Shown: in pieces, positions 1-7,085 of the stretch
How the letters are laid out: every line of letters begins with the position of its first letter
Numbering within the stretch: the first letter of the stretch is position 1
NCBI GenBank assembly: GCA_044867785.1
Contig: JBIOVM010000025.1
Coordinates: forward strand, 1 to 64,000
DNA from: DASRDR01 sp044867785
GTDB taxonomy: Bacteria > Methylomirabilota > Methylomirabilia > Rokubacteriales > DASRDR01
Direction: 5' to 3'
Length of the DNA: 64,000 nucleotides
Notes under the pieces: generated by a model
Database searches by the model: none
The model's input: only the letters and a program-made list of their open reading frames with translations
Told to the model about the DNA's origin: nothing
Translations under genes and position numbers: made by a program

Positions 1-2
1 CC

Positions 3-218
3 GCCGCGCTCCACCTGGCGGCGGCCACGCCCGGCGTGCCCTGGGTCGAGTGGCCCATGGGCGAGCTCGCCATGCCGCTCCTCGAAGCGCCGATCCGGCC
101 CGTGGACGGCTGGCTCGCGCCGCCGGCCACCCCGGGACTCGGTGCCCGGCCGAATCCCGAGGCCCTCCGGCGTCACCCGCTCGGCGCCGCGGGCGTTCCG
201 CTGTTCACGACCGTGTGA
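3..218 (+). CDS. C-terminal end of an enolase-superfamily (mandelate racemase-like) enzyme, partial
   Basis: The reading frame is open to the left edge and ends at a TGA, giving the last 71 residues of a longer protein. The segment AALHLAAATPGVPWVEWP followed by DGWLAPPATPGLG and EALRRHPLG matches the closing barrel strand and C-terminal cap contact of mandelate racemase/muconate lactonizing enzymes and sugar-acid dehydratases. In these, an ALH/AAH helix and a 'DG.l.vP..PGLG' loop end the protein. The catalytic Lys/Asp/Glu residues lie upstream of the window, so the substrate cannot be read. The sugar-type dehydrogenase 41 bp downstream on the same strand suggests a carbohydrate-acid catabolic operon; that is inference. 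Confidence 0.62.
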   Translation, partial: AALHLAAATPGVPWVEWPMGELAMPLLEAPIRPVDGWLAPPATPGLGARPNPEALRRHPLGAAGVPLFTTV

Positions 219-259
219 GCCGCGCCGGGCGCCTCTGAGCCCAAGGCCCGGAGCAGCTC

Positions 260-1222
260 ATGGATGCCTCGCCGATCCGGCTCGCCGTTGTGGGGGTGGG
301 GGCCATCGCCCGGGAGGTTCACCTGCCGAGCGTCCGGCGCCTCCCGGGGGTGGAGGTGGTGGGCTTGGTCGACACCGTGCCCGCGTCGCTCCGGCGCGCG
401 GTGGCCGAGACCGGACTCGGCCCCGGCTTCGCCTCGGTGGACGCGCTGCTCGAGACCGCCCGGCCCGATGCGGCCCTGGTCCTGACGCCCAAGCAGACGC
501 ACCACGCCGTGGTCCGGGCGCTCCTCGACGCCGGGGTGGACGTGTTTTGCGAGAAGCCCCTGACCACGCGGCTCCCCGAGGCGGAGTCGCTGGTCGCGCT
601 GGCCGCCCACCGGCGGCGGATCCTCATGGTCGGATTCAATCGCCGCTACGCGCCGGTCTACGTGGCCGCGCACGAGGCGTTCGCCGCGCGGCCGCCCGAG
701 GCCTGCCTCGCGATGAAGAACCGGCCGGGCACCGAGTACCGCGCAACCTTCGAGAACGCGGTCCACATGGTCGACCTCCTTCGCTGGTTCTGCGGCGAGG
801 CGGTGGCGGTCCACGGCGCCGCCGCGTTCAGCGATCCCTATCGGGAGACGACGGCGGCGGCGACACTGCGCTTCGATTCGGGCGCGCTCGCCGTGCTCCT
901 CGCCAATCGCTCGACCTCTCACTGGGTCGAGCGCCTCGAGGTCTTCGGCCACGGCCGCTCGGCCGTGGTGGAGGCGCCGGACCGCGTGAGCCTCGGCCAG
1001 GACGGCGAGGCCCGCGTCCGGGAGATGACCCCGCTCCACATGGGTTGGGCCCACGTCGCGGACAAGATGGGCTTCCGGCAGGAGCTCGAGCACTTCGCCT
1101 TGTGCGTCCGGACGCGCGCCGAGCCCCGGACGTCGGGCGCCGATGCGGTGGGCACGCAGGCCTTGATGGACCGCCTGCTCGGGGCGATGGGGCTTCCGCT
1201 GGAGGACCGGCCCGAGGGCTAG
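260..1222 (+). CDS. Gfo/Idh/MocA family NAD(P)-dependent oxidoreductase
   Basis: A 320-residue cytoplasmic oxidoreductase of normal family length. The N-terminal Rossmann fold has the dinucleotide loop GVGAIA at residues 12-17. The family hallmark EKP is at 98-100 (FCEKPLTT); its Lys is the usual catalytic/cofactor-contact residue. MVGFNRRYAP follows at about 125-135 and opens the C-terminal alpha/beta substrate domain. The family oxidises sugars, inositols and related polyols or reduces imines; the substrate here is unknown. It follows the enolase-superfamily fragment by 41 bp in the same direction and is followed 17 bp later by yidD. The start is the ATG closely preceded by GGAGCAGC, a fair ribosome site. 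Confidence 0.85.
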   Translation: MDASPIRLAVVGVGAIAREVHLPSVRRLPGVEVVGLVDTVPASLRRAVAETGLGPGFASVDALLETARPDAALVLTPKQTHHAVVRALLDAGVDVFCEKPLTTRLPEAESLVALAAHRRRILMVGFNRRYAPVYVAAHEAFAARPPEACLAMKNRPGTEYRATFENAVHMVDLLRWFCGEAVAVHGAAAFSDPYRETTAAATLRFDSGALAVLLANRSTSHWVERLEVFGHGRSAVVEAPDRVSLGQDGEARVREMTPLHMGWAHVADKMGFRQELEHFALCVRTRAEPRTSGADAVGTQALMDRLLGAMGLPLEDRPEG

Positions 1223-1239
1223 CCGGAGCCCCGCTGCCG

Positions 1240-1470
1240 ATGGGCGTCCGCCCCGGTCGACCCGCCCGGATCGGCCTCTGGCTGCTGGCCGGATACCAGC
1301 GGTGGGTGTCACCGCTCCTGCCCGGCGCATGCCGCTTCTGGCCCACGTGCTCGGAGTACGCGCGGCTGGCCCTTCTCCGCCACGGCCTCCTCCGCGGCGG
1401 CGGGCTCGCGCTCTGGCGACTCTGTCGGTGCCACCGGTTCGCTCGGGGCGGGCTCGATCCCCCGCCGTGA
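1240..1470 (+). CDS. yidD: Membrane protein insertion efficiency factor YidD
   Basis: A 76-residue protein with the YidD signature almost complete: a short amphipathic N-terminal helix (IGLWLLAGYQRWVSPLL), then CRFWPTCSEYA, HGLLRGG and a CRCHRF...GGLDPPP ending. The conserved Cys and CSEYA block are intact. YidD lies on the inner face of the cytoplasmic membrane and helps YidC-mediated insertion. It normally sits in the rnpA-yidD-yidC cluster; here it lies alone after an oxidoreductase, 17 bp downstream, so it has been moved away from the usual neighbourhood. I chose the ATG that gives the standard length; a much longer open frame upstream is only GC-driven. Confidence 0.88.
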   Translation: MGVRPGRPARIGLWLLAGYQRWVSPLLPGACRFWPTCSEYARLALLRHGLLRGGGLALWRLCRCHRFARGGLDPPP

Positions 1471-1550
1471 CCCTCGCGGGCCCGCTGTCACACCGCGGCC
1501 CGCTCCGGCATCCAACAGGTGGGGCGCGGATGCCCCGAGGGAGGATCGCG

Positions 1551-1727
1551 ATGGCCAAGCATCTCGAGTGCGGCGACCTGATCCAGGGTTGCCAGTTCAC
1601 CGCGCAGGCGGCGACGGAAGCGGAGCTCCTGGATGCGGTGAAGGCCCATGCGGCCAAAGAGCACGGCGTGAAAGACATCACGCCGGAGCTGGCGGCCAAG
1701 GTGAAGGCGGCGATCCGGACGCGCTAG
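1551..1727 (+). CDS. DUF1059 small protein
   Basis: A 58-residue protein, MAKHLECGDLIQGC followed by TAEAELLDAVKAHAAKEHG-like helices and a VKAAIR tail. This is the usual size and pattern of DUF1059, annotated elsewhere as a predicted small metal-binding protein with an N-terminal C-G-D-x6-C pattern (here CGDLIQGC). A strong ribosome site (GAGGGAGGA, 1537-1546) sits 4 nt before this ATG, which decides against the in-frame ATG at 1530. It ends 10 bp before the ECF sigma gene and may be cotranscribed with it. The function is not known. Confidence 0.75.
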   Translation: MAKHLECGDLIQGCQFTAQAATEAELLDAVKAHAAKEHGVKDITPELAAKVKAAIRTR

Positions 1728-1737
1728 AGGATCGCCC

Positions 1738-2343
1738 GTGTCCCCCGCCGTGGAGCTCGCGGACGAGGTGCTCGCGGTCCGCGCCGCGACGGGGGACACG
1801 ACCGCCTTCGAGACCCTCGTGAGCCGCCACGAGGGGCGGGTGTATCGGCTCGCCTGCCGGCTGACCGGGAGCGACACGGACGCCCAGGATGTGCTCCAGG
1901 AGACCTTTCTGGCGGTGTATCGCGGCCTGGCGTCCTTCCGGGGGGCGTCGCGCTTCAGCACCTGGCTCTATCGCATCACGACGAACGCCGCCCTCGGGCA
2001 CCAGCGCGCTCGCCGTCGGCGGCCGACCGAGTCGCTGGAGGAGTTCCTGCCGCGGTTCGACGAGGACGGGCAGCATACGCCGGAGGCCTCGGAGCTGCGG
2101 GCGGCGAGCCAGGCCGACGCCTTGCTGGACGGGAAGCTCCTGGCCGAAGAGGCGCGGAGCGCGCTCGAGCGCTTGCCCGACCTCTACCGCGAGGCGTTCG
2201 TGCTCCGCGATCTCGAGGAGCTGGAGACGAGCGAGGTCGCCGATCTGCTGGGAGTCGACGCCGCCACGGTGCGCCAGCGGGTGCATCGCGCGCGGCTCAT
2301 GTTGCGCGGCTACCTGTCCCATCTCGTGGGAGCGAAGACGTGA
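1738..2343 (+). CDS. ECF-type RNA polymerase sigma-70 factor
   Basis: A 201-residue protein with the two ECF domains. Region 2 spans about 10-95, with DAQDVLQETFLAVYRGL and FRGASRFSTWLYRITTNAAL, the core-binding and -10 recognition helices. Region 4 spans about 140-195, with LERLPDLYREAFVLRDLEEL and the HTH VADLLGVDAATVRQRVHRAR. No extra C-terminal domain is present. It starts with GTG and overlaps the next gene, a zinc-finger anti-sigma protein, by four bases (GTGA), so the two are translationally coupled. It directs RNA polymerase to a small regulon that cannot be deduced from the sequence. Confidence 0.93.
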   Translation: MSPAVELADEVLAVRAATGDTTAFETLVSRHEGRVYRLACRLTGSDTDAQDVLQETFLAVYRGLASFRGASRFSTWLYRITTNAALGHQRARRRRPTESLEEFLPRFDEDGQHTPEASELRAASQADALLDGKLLAEEARSALERLPDLYREAFVLRDLEELETSEVADLLGVDAATVRQRVHRARLMLRGYLSHLVGAKT

Positions 2344-2576
2344 CGGCGGATCTCACCTGTCGGCGGGGCGTCGAGCGGCTGATGGACTACCTCGAAGGTG
2401 TGCTGGGCGCGGCCGAGCGCGCGGCCATCGACGCCCACATGGCGGGGTGTCCGCGGTGCGTGGCGTTCGTCGAGGGCTACGTCGCGACGCCTCGGATCTG
2501 GCGGGCCGCCACGGCCGCGGCGCCCTCGACCGAGACGGCGGCCGCGCTCCGTCGCTTCCTCGCGGCGCGGCGATAG
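2340..2576 (+). CDS. Short cytoplasmic zinc-finger anti-sigma factor
   Basis: A 78-residue protein with the anti-sigma ZAS pattern H33-x3-C37-x2-C40 (HMAGCPRC) following a helix starting CRRGVERLMDYLEG. Anti-sigma ZAS domains bind and occlude the partner sigma factor; the zinc ligands often provide redox or metal sensing. No transmembrane segment follows, so this is a soluble member rather than a membrane-anchored one. Its GTG start overlaps the sigma gene stop by 4 bp, and its partner is therefore almost certainly that ECF factor. The tail (residues 50-78) is low-complexity Ala/Arg. Confidence 0.8.
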   Translation: MTADLTCRRGVERLMDYLEGVLGAAERAAIDAHMAGCPRCVAFVEGYVATPRIWRAATAAAPSTETAAALRRFLAARR

Positions 2577-2580
2577 GGCG

Positions 2581-3216
2581 ATGCACGTCGCCGAGCTGTG
2601 GCGCTATCCCGTGAAGTCGCTCGCCGGCGAGCGTCTCGAGCGCGTGGAGATGCGGCCCGACGGGCTCGTGGGCGACCGGCTGGTCCAGGTCTACGACGCG
2701 CGGGGGCGCGTGGTCACCGCGCGGACGCACCCGGCGCTGCTCGGGCATCGGGGCATGCTCGGGCCGGACGGCGAGCCGCGCATCGACGGCTGGCCGTGGG
2801 CCTCGCCGGAGGCGGCGGCCCTCGTCGCGCGTGCGGCGGGGCCAACCGCGCGGCTCGACCGGTTCACGGGGGAGGAGTGGTTCGACGTCCTCCCGCTCCT
2901 GGTCGCCACGGACGGGGCGATCGCGGCGCTTGCCGTCGACGGCCGCCGGCTGCGTCCGAACGTCGTGGTGGGCGGCGTCCCCGGGTTGGCCGAGCGCGAG
3001 TGGCCCGGCCGACGCCTCCGGATCGGCGCGGCGGTCGTCGCCGTGGCGCACCTTCGGGACCGCTGCGTGATGACGACCTACGACCCGGACACGCAGGTCC
3101 AGGATCCGGGGATCCTCCGCCGGATCGTCCGGGAGTTCGGCGGCACGATGGCGCTCGACTGCGCCGTCGTGACGGGCGGCTGGGTCCAGGTCGGCGACCC
3201 GGTCGCCCTCCTCTGA
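2581..3216 (+). CDS. MOSC domain-containing protein
   Basis: A 211-residue protein. The N-terminal beta-barrel begins MHVAELWRYPVKSLAGERLE (the 'yPvKS..ge' opening of YcbX/mARC-like MOSC proteins) and continues with GDR and RTHPAL. The C-terminal MOSC domain contains RPNVVVGG and a DRCVMTTYDPDTQ block carrying the conserved Cys. MOSC proteins bind the molybdenum cofactor and reduce N-hydroxylated compounds or transfer sulfur. It follows the anti-sigma gene by 4 bp and may belong to the same transcript. There is no ferredoxin domain, so an external reductant would be needed. Confidence 0.85.
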   Translation: MHVAELWRYPVKSLAGERLERVEMRPDGLVGDRLVQVYDARGRVVTARTHPALLGHRGMLGPDGEPRIDGWPWASPEAAALVARAAGPTARLDRFTGEEWFDVLPLLVATDGAIAALAVDGRRLRPNVVVGGVPGLAEREWPGRRLRIGAAVVAVAHLRDRCVMTTYDPDTQVQDPGILRRIVREFGGTMALDCAVVTGGWVQVGDPVALL

Positions 3217-3286
3217 CGCGGTCGGGCACTCGCTCCCGCTCATCCCTTCCCTGGGGGTCTCCTGGATCGCCCCCGCCACATGTCGT

Positions 3287-3307
3287 AGTTGTCCGGATTA
3301 CACAACT
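3287..3307. promoter_or_regulatory. Perfect inverted repeat upstream of imuA (candidate SOS-type operator)
   Basis: AGTTGT at 3287-3292 and its exact reverse complement ACAACT at 3302-3307 are separated by 9 bases. The repeat lies in an AT-richer patch 42 bp before the imuA start, in the gap after the MOSC gene. imuA-imuB-dnaE2 cassettes are commonly LexA-controlled, and this is the only good dyad in the promoter region. It does not match a LexA box that I know by heart, and there is no second copy before dnaE2. Confidence 0.4.
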
Positions 3308-3349
3308 CATGTTTAGTGATCCTGGCGACGCTGCACCGTTGCCTGCCAC

Positions 3350-4150
3350 ATGGAGCCCGTGCCGTTGGCTATGGATCTTGCGCGCTGGCATCCCCCGGCA
3401 TCCCGGCGTCCGCAGCCGGACGCCGACGCCCCCGCCCTGGCCGCCTGGCGTGTCCGGCCAGATCTGGGTGCCCCGGGGATCCGACGGATCCGGACCGGGC
3501 TCGCGCCGCTCGATGGGCTGCTCGACGGCGGCTTCTCCCCGGGTCAACTCGCGGAGCTGGCAGGCCCGCAGACCTCCGGCCGCACACGCGTGCTTCTCGG
3601 CACGCTCGCCGGGGTCACGGCGCACGGGGCGTGGGCGGCCCTCGTCGACGCGACCGACGCGCTCGACCCTCCGTCCGCCGTGGCGCTCGGGATCACGCTG
3701 GACCGCTTGCTCTGGGTCCGCTGCGGGAGGCGGCTGGACGTCGCATGGCGCGCGGCGGACCTCCTCGTCCGAAGCGGAGGGTTCGAGCTGGTCGCGATCG
3801 ACCTGGGCGATCTGCCGCCGTGGACTCTGGGCCGCACCCCCTCGGGGGTCTTCGTGCGGCTCCAGCGGGCCGTCGAGCGCGCGCCTACCGGCGTCCTGAT
3901 CGCCGCCCCCCGCCGCGTGGCCGGAAGCCTGGCCGCGGTCGCGGTGGCGCTGGTTCCCCAACGACTCCGGTGGGGCCAGGGAGGGCCCGGCCTCCTCGCC
4001 GGGCTCGAGATCGAAGCCCGGCTGGTCCGGTCGCGAACCCGCGCGCCGGGGGCAGGCGTCAGGCTCCTGTGGACGGTGCTCGAGACCGACCGCGCCGGGT
4101 CGGAGACGGCTCACGCGGGCGCCCGAGCGGCATCTGGAGCGCCCGGATGA
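3350..4150 (+). CDS. imuA: ImuA, RecA-like mutasome protein
   Basis: A 266-residue RecA-fold protein. GIRRIRTGLAPLDGLLDGGFSPGQLAELAG is the entry typical of ImuA/RecA-like proteins, then GPQTSGRT, a P-loop in which the invariant Lys is replaced by Arg, as in many ImuA proteins. The Walker B-like strand is FELVAIDLGDLP, followed by PTGVLIAAPRR. ImuA helps assemble the ImuB/DnaE2 translesion complex at the nucleoid after DNA damage. Its stop overlaps the imuB start (ATGA, 4147-4150). The leader carries the AGTTGT-N9-ACAACT dyad. The ATG chosen gives an ordinary N-terminus; there is no clear Shine-Dalgarno. Confidence 0.8.
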   Translation: MEPVPLAMDLARWHPPASRRPQPDADAPALAAWRVRPDLGAPGIRRIRTGLAPLDGLLDGGFSPGQLAELAGPQTSGRTRVLLGTLAGVTAHGAWAALVDATDALDPPSAVALGITLDRLLWVRCGRRLDVAWRAADLLVRSGGFELVAIDLGDLPPWTLGRTPSGVFVRLQRAVERAPTGVLIAAPRRVAGSLAAVAVALVPQRLRWGQGGPGLLAGLEIEARLVRSRTRAPGAGVRLLWTVLETDRAGSETAHAGARAASGAPG

Positions 4151-5658
4151 TGGACGGCGGCGCGCGCGTGGCCCCCCCTCACTATGCCTGCACCTGGGTA
4201 CCGGGCTTCGCCGCCGCCGCGCTGGTCCGTCAGGACCCGGCGCTGCGGGGCCATCCCGTCGCGGCGCTCCGCGGCGCCTCGCTCCGCACCGTCGTCGCGG
4301 TCACGCGAGCCGCGGCGGCGCGGGGCGCGCGGCCGGGCATGAGCGCCACCGAAGCCGCGACCCGCGTGCCCGAGCTCCACGCGCGGCTCGAGGACCTCGA
4401 AGCGGAGCGCGCGGCGACCGGGGCGCTCCTCGATATGGCGTGGGCCACCTCGCCGCGCGTGGAGCTCGTCGAGCCCGGCTGTCTCGTGCTCGACCTCGCC
4501 GGGCTCACCGCGCTCCTCGGCGACGAACGGAAGATCGGCGAGCGGCTTCTCGCGGCGGGTGAGACGATCGGGCTGCCGGTCCAGGTCGGGATCGGATCGA
4601 CCCGGACGGTCGCCCGGCTCGCTGCGCGCCTGGGGCCGACGGTCCTGACGGTGCCGCCCGGTGACGAAGCGGTGTTTCTCGCGCCGCGCCCCCTCGCGCT
4701 CCTCGCCCCGCCGCCGGACCTCGCCGCCGCGCTCACGCGCTGGGGGATCGAGACCCTCGGCGCGCTCGCGGCCCTGCCGACGCCAGCGCTCCTCACGCGG
4801 CTCGGCCCGGCCGCCGTGCAGCTCCAGGCCCTCGCGCGCGGCGCAGATCTCGGGCCGTTCGTCCCGCACCTCTTGCCGGAACCGTGCCGCGAGGCCGTCA
4901 CGCTCGACTGGGAAGTGCCGTCGCTCCCCGCGCTGGCGTTCGTCCTCGAGCGGCTTCTCGCGCGGCTCGCGGCGCGCCTCACCCTCCGCGAGGCCGGCGC
5001 GCTCGGGCTCCGCCTGACGCTCCAGCTCGCCGACGGCGGCACGCACGCCCACCGTCTGGGGATCGCCGCGCCGCTTCGCGACGGGCGGACGCTCGGCCGG
5101 CTGCTCCGGACGGAGCTGGAAGCGCTCCGGCTTCCGGCCCCGGTCGTGGCCGTTGCCCTGGAGGCGGAGCCCGCCCCCCTCGCCGCGCTCCAGACGGATC
5201 TCTTCGCTCCGCCGCGGTCGAGCTCGCGGGAGCTCGGCGAGATCCTCGGCCGGCTCGCCGCCCTCGTCGGACCGGACCAGGTCGGCGCCCCCCGCCTCCG
5301 CGACACGCATCATCCCGACGCGCGCGCCGTGGGCGCGTTCCCGGGCGAGCCGTCGACGCCCGTCGCCGGCGCCCCGCCTCTCTGGCTCACCGGCGCGACG
5401 CTGGTCCGACGCCGGCTCGTACCCGCCCGCCCGGCCCGGGTCGAATGCCAGACCGGGCGGCCGGTCCGCGTGGAGGCCGAGGGCCTGCGGGGGCCGGTCG
5501 TCGCTCAGGCGGGACCCTGGCGGAGCGCGGGCGAATGGTGGGCGGAAACGGCCTGGGCCCGCGAGGAATGGGACATCGCCCTTCCGGATGGCCTCGCCTG
5601 CCGGCTGGTGCGCAACCTGACCACGGGGGAGTGGGCCATCGATGCGGTTTACGATTAA
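4147..5658 (+). CDS. imuB: ImuB, catalytically inactive Y-family polymerase subunit
   Basis: A 503-residue Y-family polymerase paralogue. The fold is recognisable: N-terminal strand YACTWVPGFAAAALVRQDP, palm SPRVELVEPGCLVLDLAGL, and IGIGSTR-type VQVGIGSTRTVARLAA. The acidic catalytic residues of active Y polymerases are absent: the first-strand Asp is missing and the S-x-D-E motif is replaced by VEPGCLVLD. This is the defining state of ImuB, which is a scaffold linking the beta clamp (a short clamp-binding peptide such as QTDLF at ~345 is plausible), ImuA and DnaE2. It starts in the ATGA overlap with imuA and ends at TAA. In this window dnaE2 does not follow directly but comes 1.4 kb later. 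Confidence 0.87.
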   Translation: MMDGGARVAPPHYACTWVPGFAAAALVRQDPALRGHPVAALRGASLRTVVAVTRAAAARGARPGMSATEAATRVPELHARLEDLEAERAATGALLDMAWATSPRVELVEPGCLVLDLAGLTALLGDERKIGERLLAAGETIGLPVQVGIGSTRTVARLAARLGPTVLTVPPGDEAVFLAPRPLALLAPPPDLAAALTRWGIETLGALAALPTPALLTRLGPAAVQLQALARGADLGPFVPHLLPEPCREAVTLDWEVPSLPALAFVLERLLARLAARLTLREAGALGLRLTLQLADGGTHAHRLGIAAPLRDGRTLGRLLRTELEALRLPAPVVAVALEAEPAPLAALQTDLFAPPRSSSRELGEILGRLAALVGPDQVGAPRLRDTHHPDARAVGAFPGEPSTPVAGAPPLWLTGATLVRRRLVPARPARVECQTGRPVRVEAEGLRGPVVAQAGPWRSAGEWWAETAWAREEWDIALPDGLACRLVRNLTTGEWAIDAVYD

Positions 5659-5754
5659 CGAATCAATTGACTCATCATGAGGCGCGTCGGCGGAGCACCG
5701 CGACGTGCAGGAGATCCTGGACGAGCCGGTCGGCCGGCCCTCTCAGGGGACGGT

Positions 5755-5783
5755 GTTTGACATCACAGGCTGTGATCTCAAAC
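5755..5783. promoter_or_regulatory. 29-bp near-perfect palindrome upstream of the ORF6N gene
   Basis: The left arm 5755-5768 (GTTTGACATCACAG) and right arm 5770-5783 (CTGTGATCTCAAAC) pair at 13 of 14 positions around a single central G. The arms touch with almost no loop, so this looks like a dimeric protein-binding site rather than an RNA hairpin. It ends 32 bp before the GTG I choose for the ORF6N gene. The 13-base half-site TTTGACATCACAG occurs again, exactly, inside that gene at 6010-6022. The palindrome is AT-richer than its surroundings. Confidence 0.6.
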
Positions 5784-5815
5784 ACGATCCCCGGGACGTC
5801 GAGAAAAAGGCCAGG

Positions 5816-6361
5816 GTGCAGGCTCTGATCTTGGCCGGGAGCGTCGACCGGCGAATCGTACCCGTTCGCGGGATAAACGTCATGCTCGACGTGGACTTAG
5901 CAGCCCTTTACGGGGTGCAGACCCGGGTCCTCGTCCAAGCCGTCAAGCGCAACCCGCGCCGATTCCCCGCCGACTTCATGTTCCAGCTGTCTCGCGAGGA
6001 GTTCCGCGCTTTGACATCACAGCCGGGGTTCTCGCGGAGGGGTCGTGGTGGTCGGCGGCATTCGCCGTATGCCTTCACCGAGCAGGGGGTCGCGATGCTC
6101 TCGAGCGTCCTGCGGACCGAGGAAGCGGTCGAGGTGAACGTCGAGATCATGCGGGCATTCATGCGTCTCCGGGCCATCCCTGGCATCCTCGATCAGTTTC
6201 ACAGGCGAATGGACGCTCTGGAGGAAGAGTACGACGCCAAGTTCAAGGACGTGTTCGACGCGATCCGCGCGCTCATGGAATCGCCAGATCCCGGGACCTC
6301 TCCCGGTCGGGACGCGCCGCCCATCGGCTTCCGACCGCATCCTGGGGTGGAGCAGCCATGA
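5816..6361 (+). CDS. ORF6N domain protein (restriction-locus-associated DNA-binding protein)
   Basis: A 181-residue protein dominated by an intact ORF6N domain: RRIVPVRGINVMLDVDLAAL, YGV, LVQAVKRNPRRFPADFMFQL, TSQPGF, RRHSPYAFTEQGVAMLSSVL and VNVEIMRAFMRLR. The C-terminus is a short coiled helix (DQFHRRMDALEEEYDAKFKD). ORF6N belongs to the phage-derived KilA-N/Bro-type DNA-binding domains and is frequently encoded inside type I restriction operons. A longer frame opens at GTG 5705, but its extra N-terminus looks unlike the family and would bury the palindrome in coding sequence, so I prefer GTG 5816 (AAGG 5 nt upstream). Its stop overlaps the hsdS fragment by ATGA, a remnant of an operon. Confidence 0.78.
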   Translation: MQALILAGSVDRRIVPVRGINVMLDVDLAALYGVQTRVLVQAVKRNPRRFPADFMFQLSREEFRALTSQPGFSRRGRGGRRHSPYAFTEQGVAMLSSVLRTEEAVEVNVEIMRAFMRLRAIPGILDQFHRRMDALEEEYDAKFKDVFDAIRALMESPDPGTSPGRDAPPIGFRPHPGVEQP

Positions 6362-6558
6362 AGCCCCGCTCTGAAGGAAGTCTGCTCGGGCCATCCAAGG
6401 TCACACCACGCCCGGCCATGCCTGCTCCCGACGCGACTGGCAATGGGGCGGAGTTCCCGACCGATTGGCAGGTGGTCAGGCTCGATGCCGTCGCCTTGAG
6501 TGGGGGTACGCCGCCATCGAGCCGCCGATCTGGCGCCGGATTCCGGTGCCGGGCCTGA
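6358..6558 (+). pseudogene. hsdS fragment: N-terminus of a type I restriction specificity subunit
   Basis: The frame starts in the ATGA overlap with the ORF6N gene and encodes about 55 credible residues containing FPTDWQVVRLDAVALSGGTP, the standard HsdS opening ('lP.gW..vrLgev....G.TP'). After about 6530 the similarity stops and the frame runs into a TGA at 6558, whereas HsdS is about 400 residues with two target-recognition domains. The break coincides with the 3' end of a reverse-strand DUF4160 fragment, so a deletion or rearrangement joined the two. The protein cannot give specificity. The call rests on a short match. Confidence 0.6.
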
Positions 6559-6561
6559 TGC

Positions 6562-6742
6562 CTGGTGGAGCTGGGACCATTCGAGCACGAGCGCCAGCGC
6601 CCGCCGCGGGAACTCGCCTCTGACGACGCCGTCCCTGATCGTCACCGTGATCTCGTATTCGCCGTACGTCGCGTGGAAATGGGCCGGCTCGTGGTCACGG
6701 TAGAACATCGCGATCACCCAGGAACCGGCTGATTTCCGGCAC
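6562..6742 (-). pseudogene. DUF4160 protein remnant, frameshifted and truncated
   Basis: Reading leftward, GTG at 6742 gives VPEISRFLG, the standard DUF4160 beginning. After a one- or two-base shift near 6718-6722 the next frame continues IAMFYRDHEPAHFHATYGEY...RDGVVRGEFPRRALALVLEWSQLHQ. The DH.PaHFHa and lPrrAL.lVleW motifs are diagnostic. The family's closing 'EL..nW' helix is missing: similarity stops at about 6562 beside the end of the hsdS fragment. DUF4160 genes usually pair with a DUF2442 gene in toxin-antitoxin-like units; none is here. Two independent lesions make this a pseudogene. Confidence 0.7.
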
Positions 6743-6776
6743 GAGACATTCTATCGTCGCCGGCCAAGGCCAAGGC

Positions 6777-7028
6777 ATGGGTGCTCCGTTGTCACCCGAA
6801 CGGCTCGCCATGCCCCCTAGCCTCGGCGCCGCGCGGGCGGCGGTCCAGGAGCCGCTGGTCCGGTACGCCACCGAGATCGGCTGGGCGTACCTCCCGCCCG
6901 AGGAGGCGCTGACGCTCCGGCGCGGCGAGGGAGGGACGCTCTGCTACCTAACTCACTGGCAGCAGGTCTCCGGCAACGAGCGACTCCAGTCGTGTAGCGC
7001 TCGCCGGAACCAATTTCCTCCGCGGTAG
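6777..7028 (+). pseudogene. hsdR fragment: N-terminus of a type I restriction endonuclease subunit
   Basis: An 83-codon frame whose residues ~18-56 read AAVQEPLVRYATEIGWAYLPPEEALTL followed by RGEGGTLCY. This is the N-terminal nuclease-domain entry of HsdR ('v..pLi.ya.eiGW.ylppeeal.lRgGe.g.l'), normally followed by nearly 1,000 residues. After about 6945 the sequence is unrelated. It therefore preserves only the first ~45 residues. With the ORF6N gene and the hsdS fragment upstream in the same direction it outlines a former hsdM-ORF6N-hsdS-hsdR locus. From 6949 to 7085 I see nothing coding, only a bulged inverted repeat CGAGCG/CGCTCG (6977-7003) before dnaE2. Confidence 0.55.
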
Positions 7029-7085
7029 ATTCGTGGCGACTCCACCGTCCGCGCGCCCGACCCCGCCCATTGCCCCTCGCCACCC

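Noticed and set aside
5663..5670. TCAATTGA palindrome after imuB
   Set aside because: Only 8 bp; plausible promoter AT-patch but too short to call as an operator.
5705..5815. Longer GTG start for the ORF6N gene
   Set aside because: The added residues do not resemble the family and would place the palindrome in coding sequence.
6199..6717. 172-codon minus-strand ORF as an intact DUF4160 gene
   Set aside because: Only the first ~50 codons match; the rest is antisense to hsdS and ORF6N sequence and the true N-terminus is in another frame.
6977..7003. Bulged inverted repeat CGAGCG/CGCTCG before dnaE2 as a LexA box
   Set aside because: GC-only arms with a 15-nt spacer; no match to the imuA dyad.
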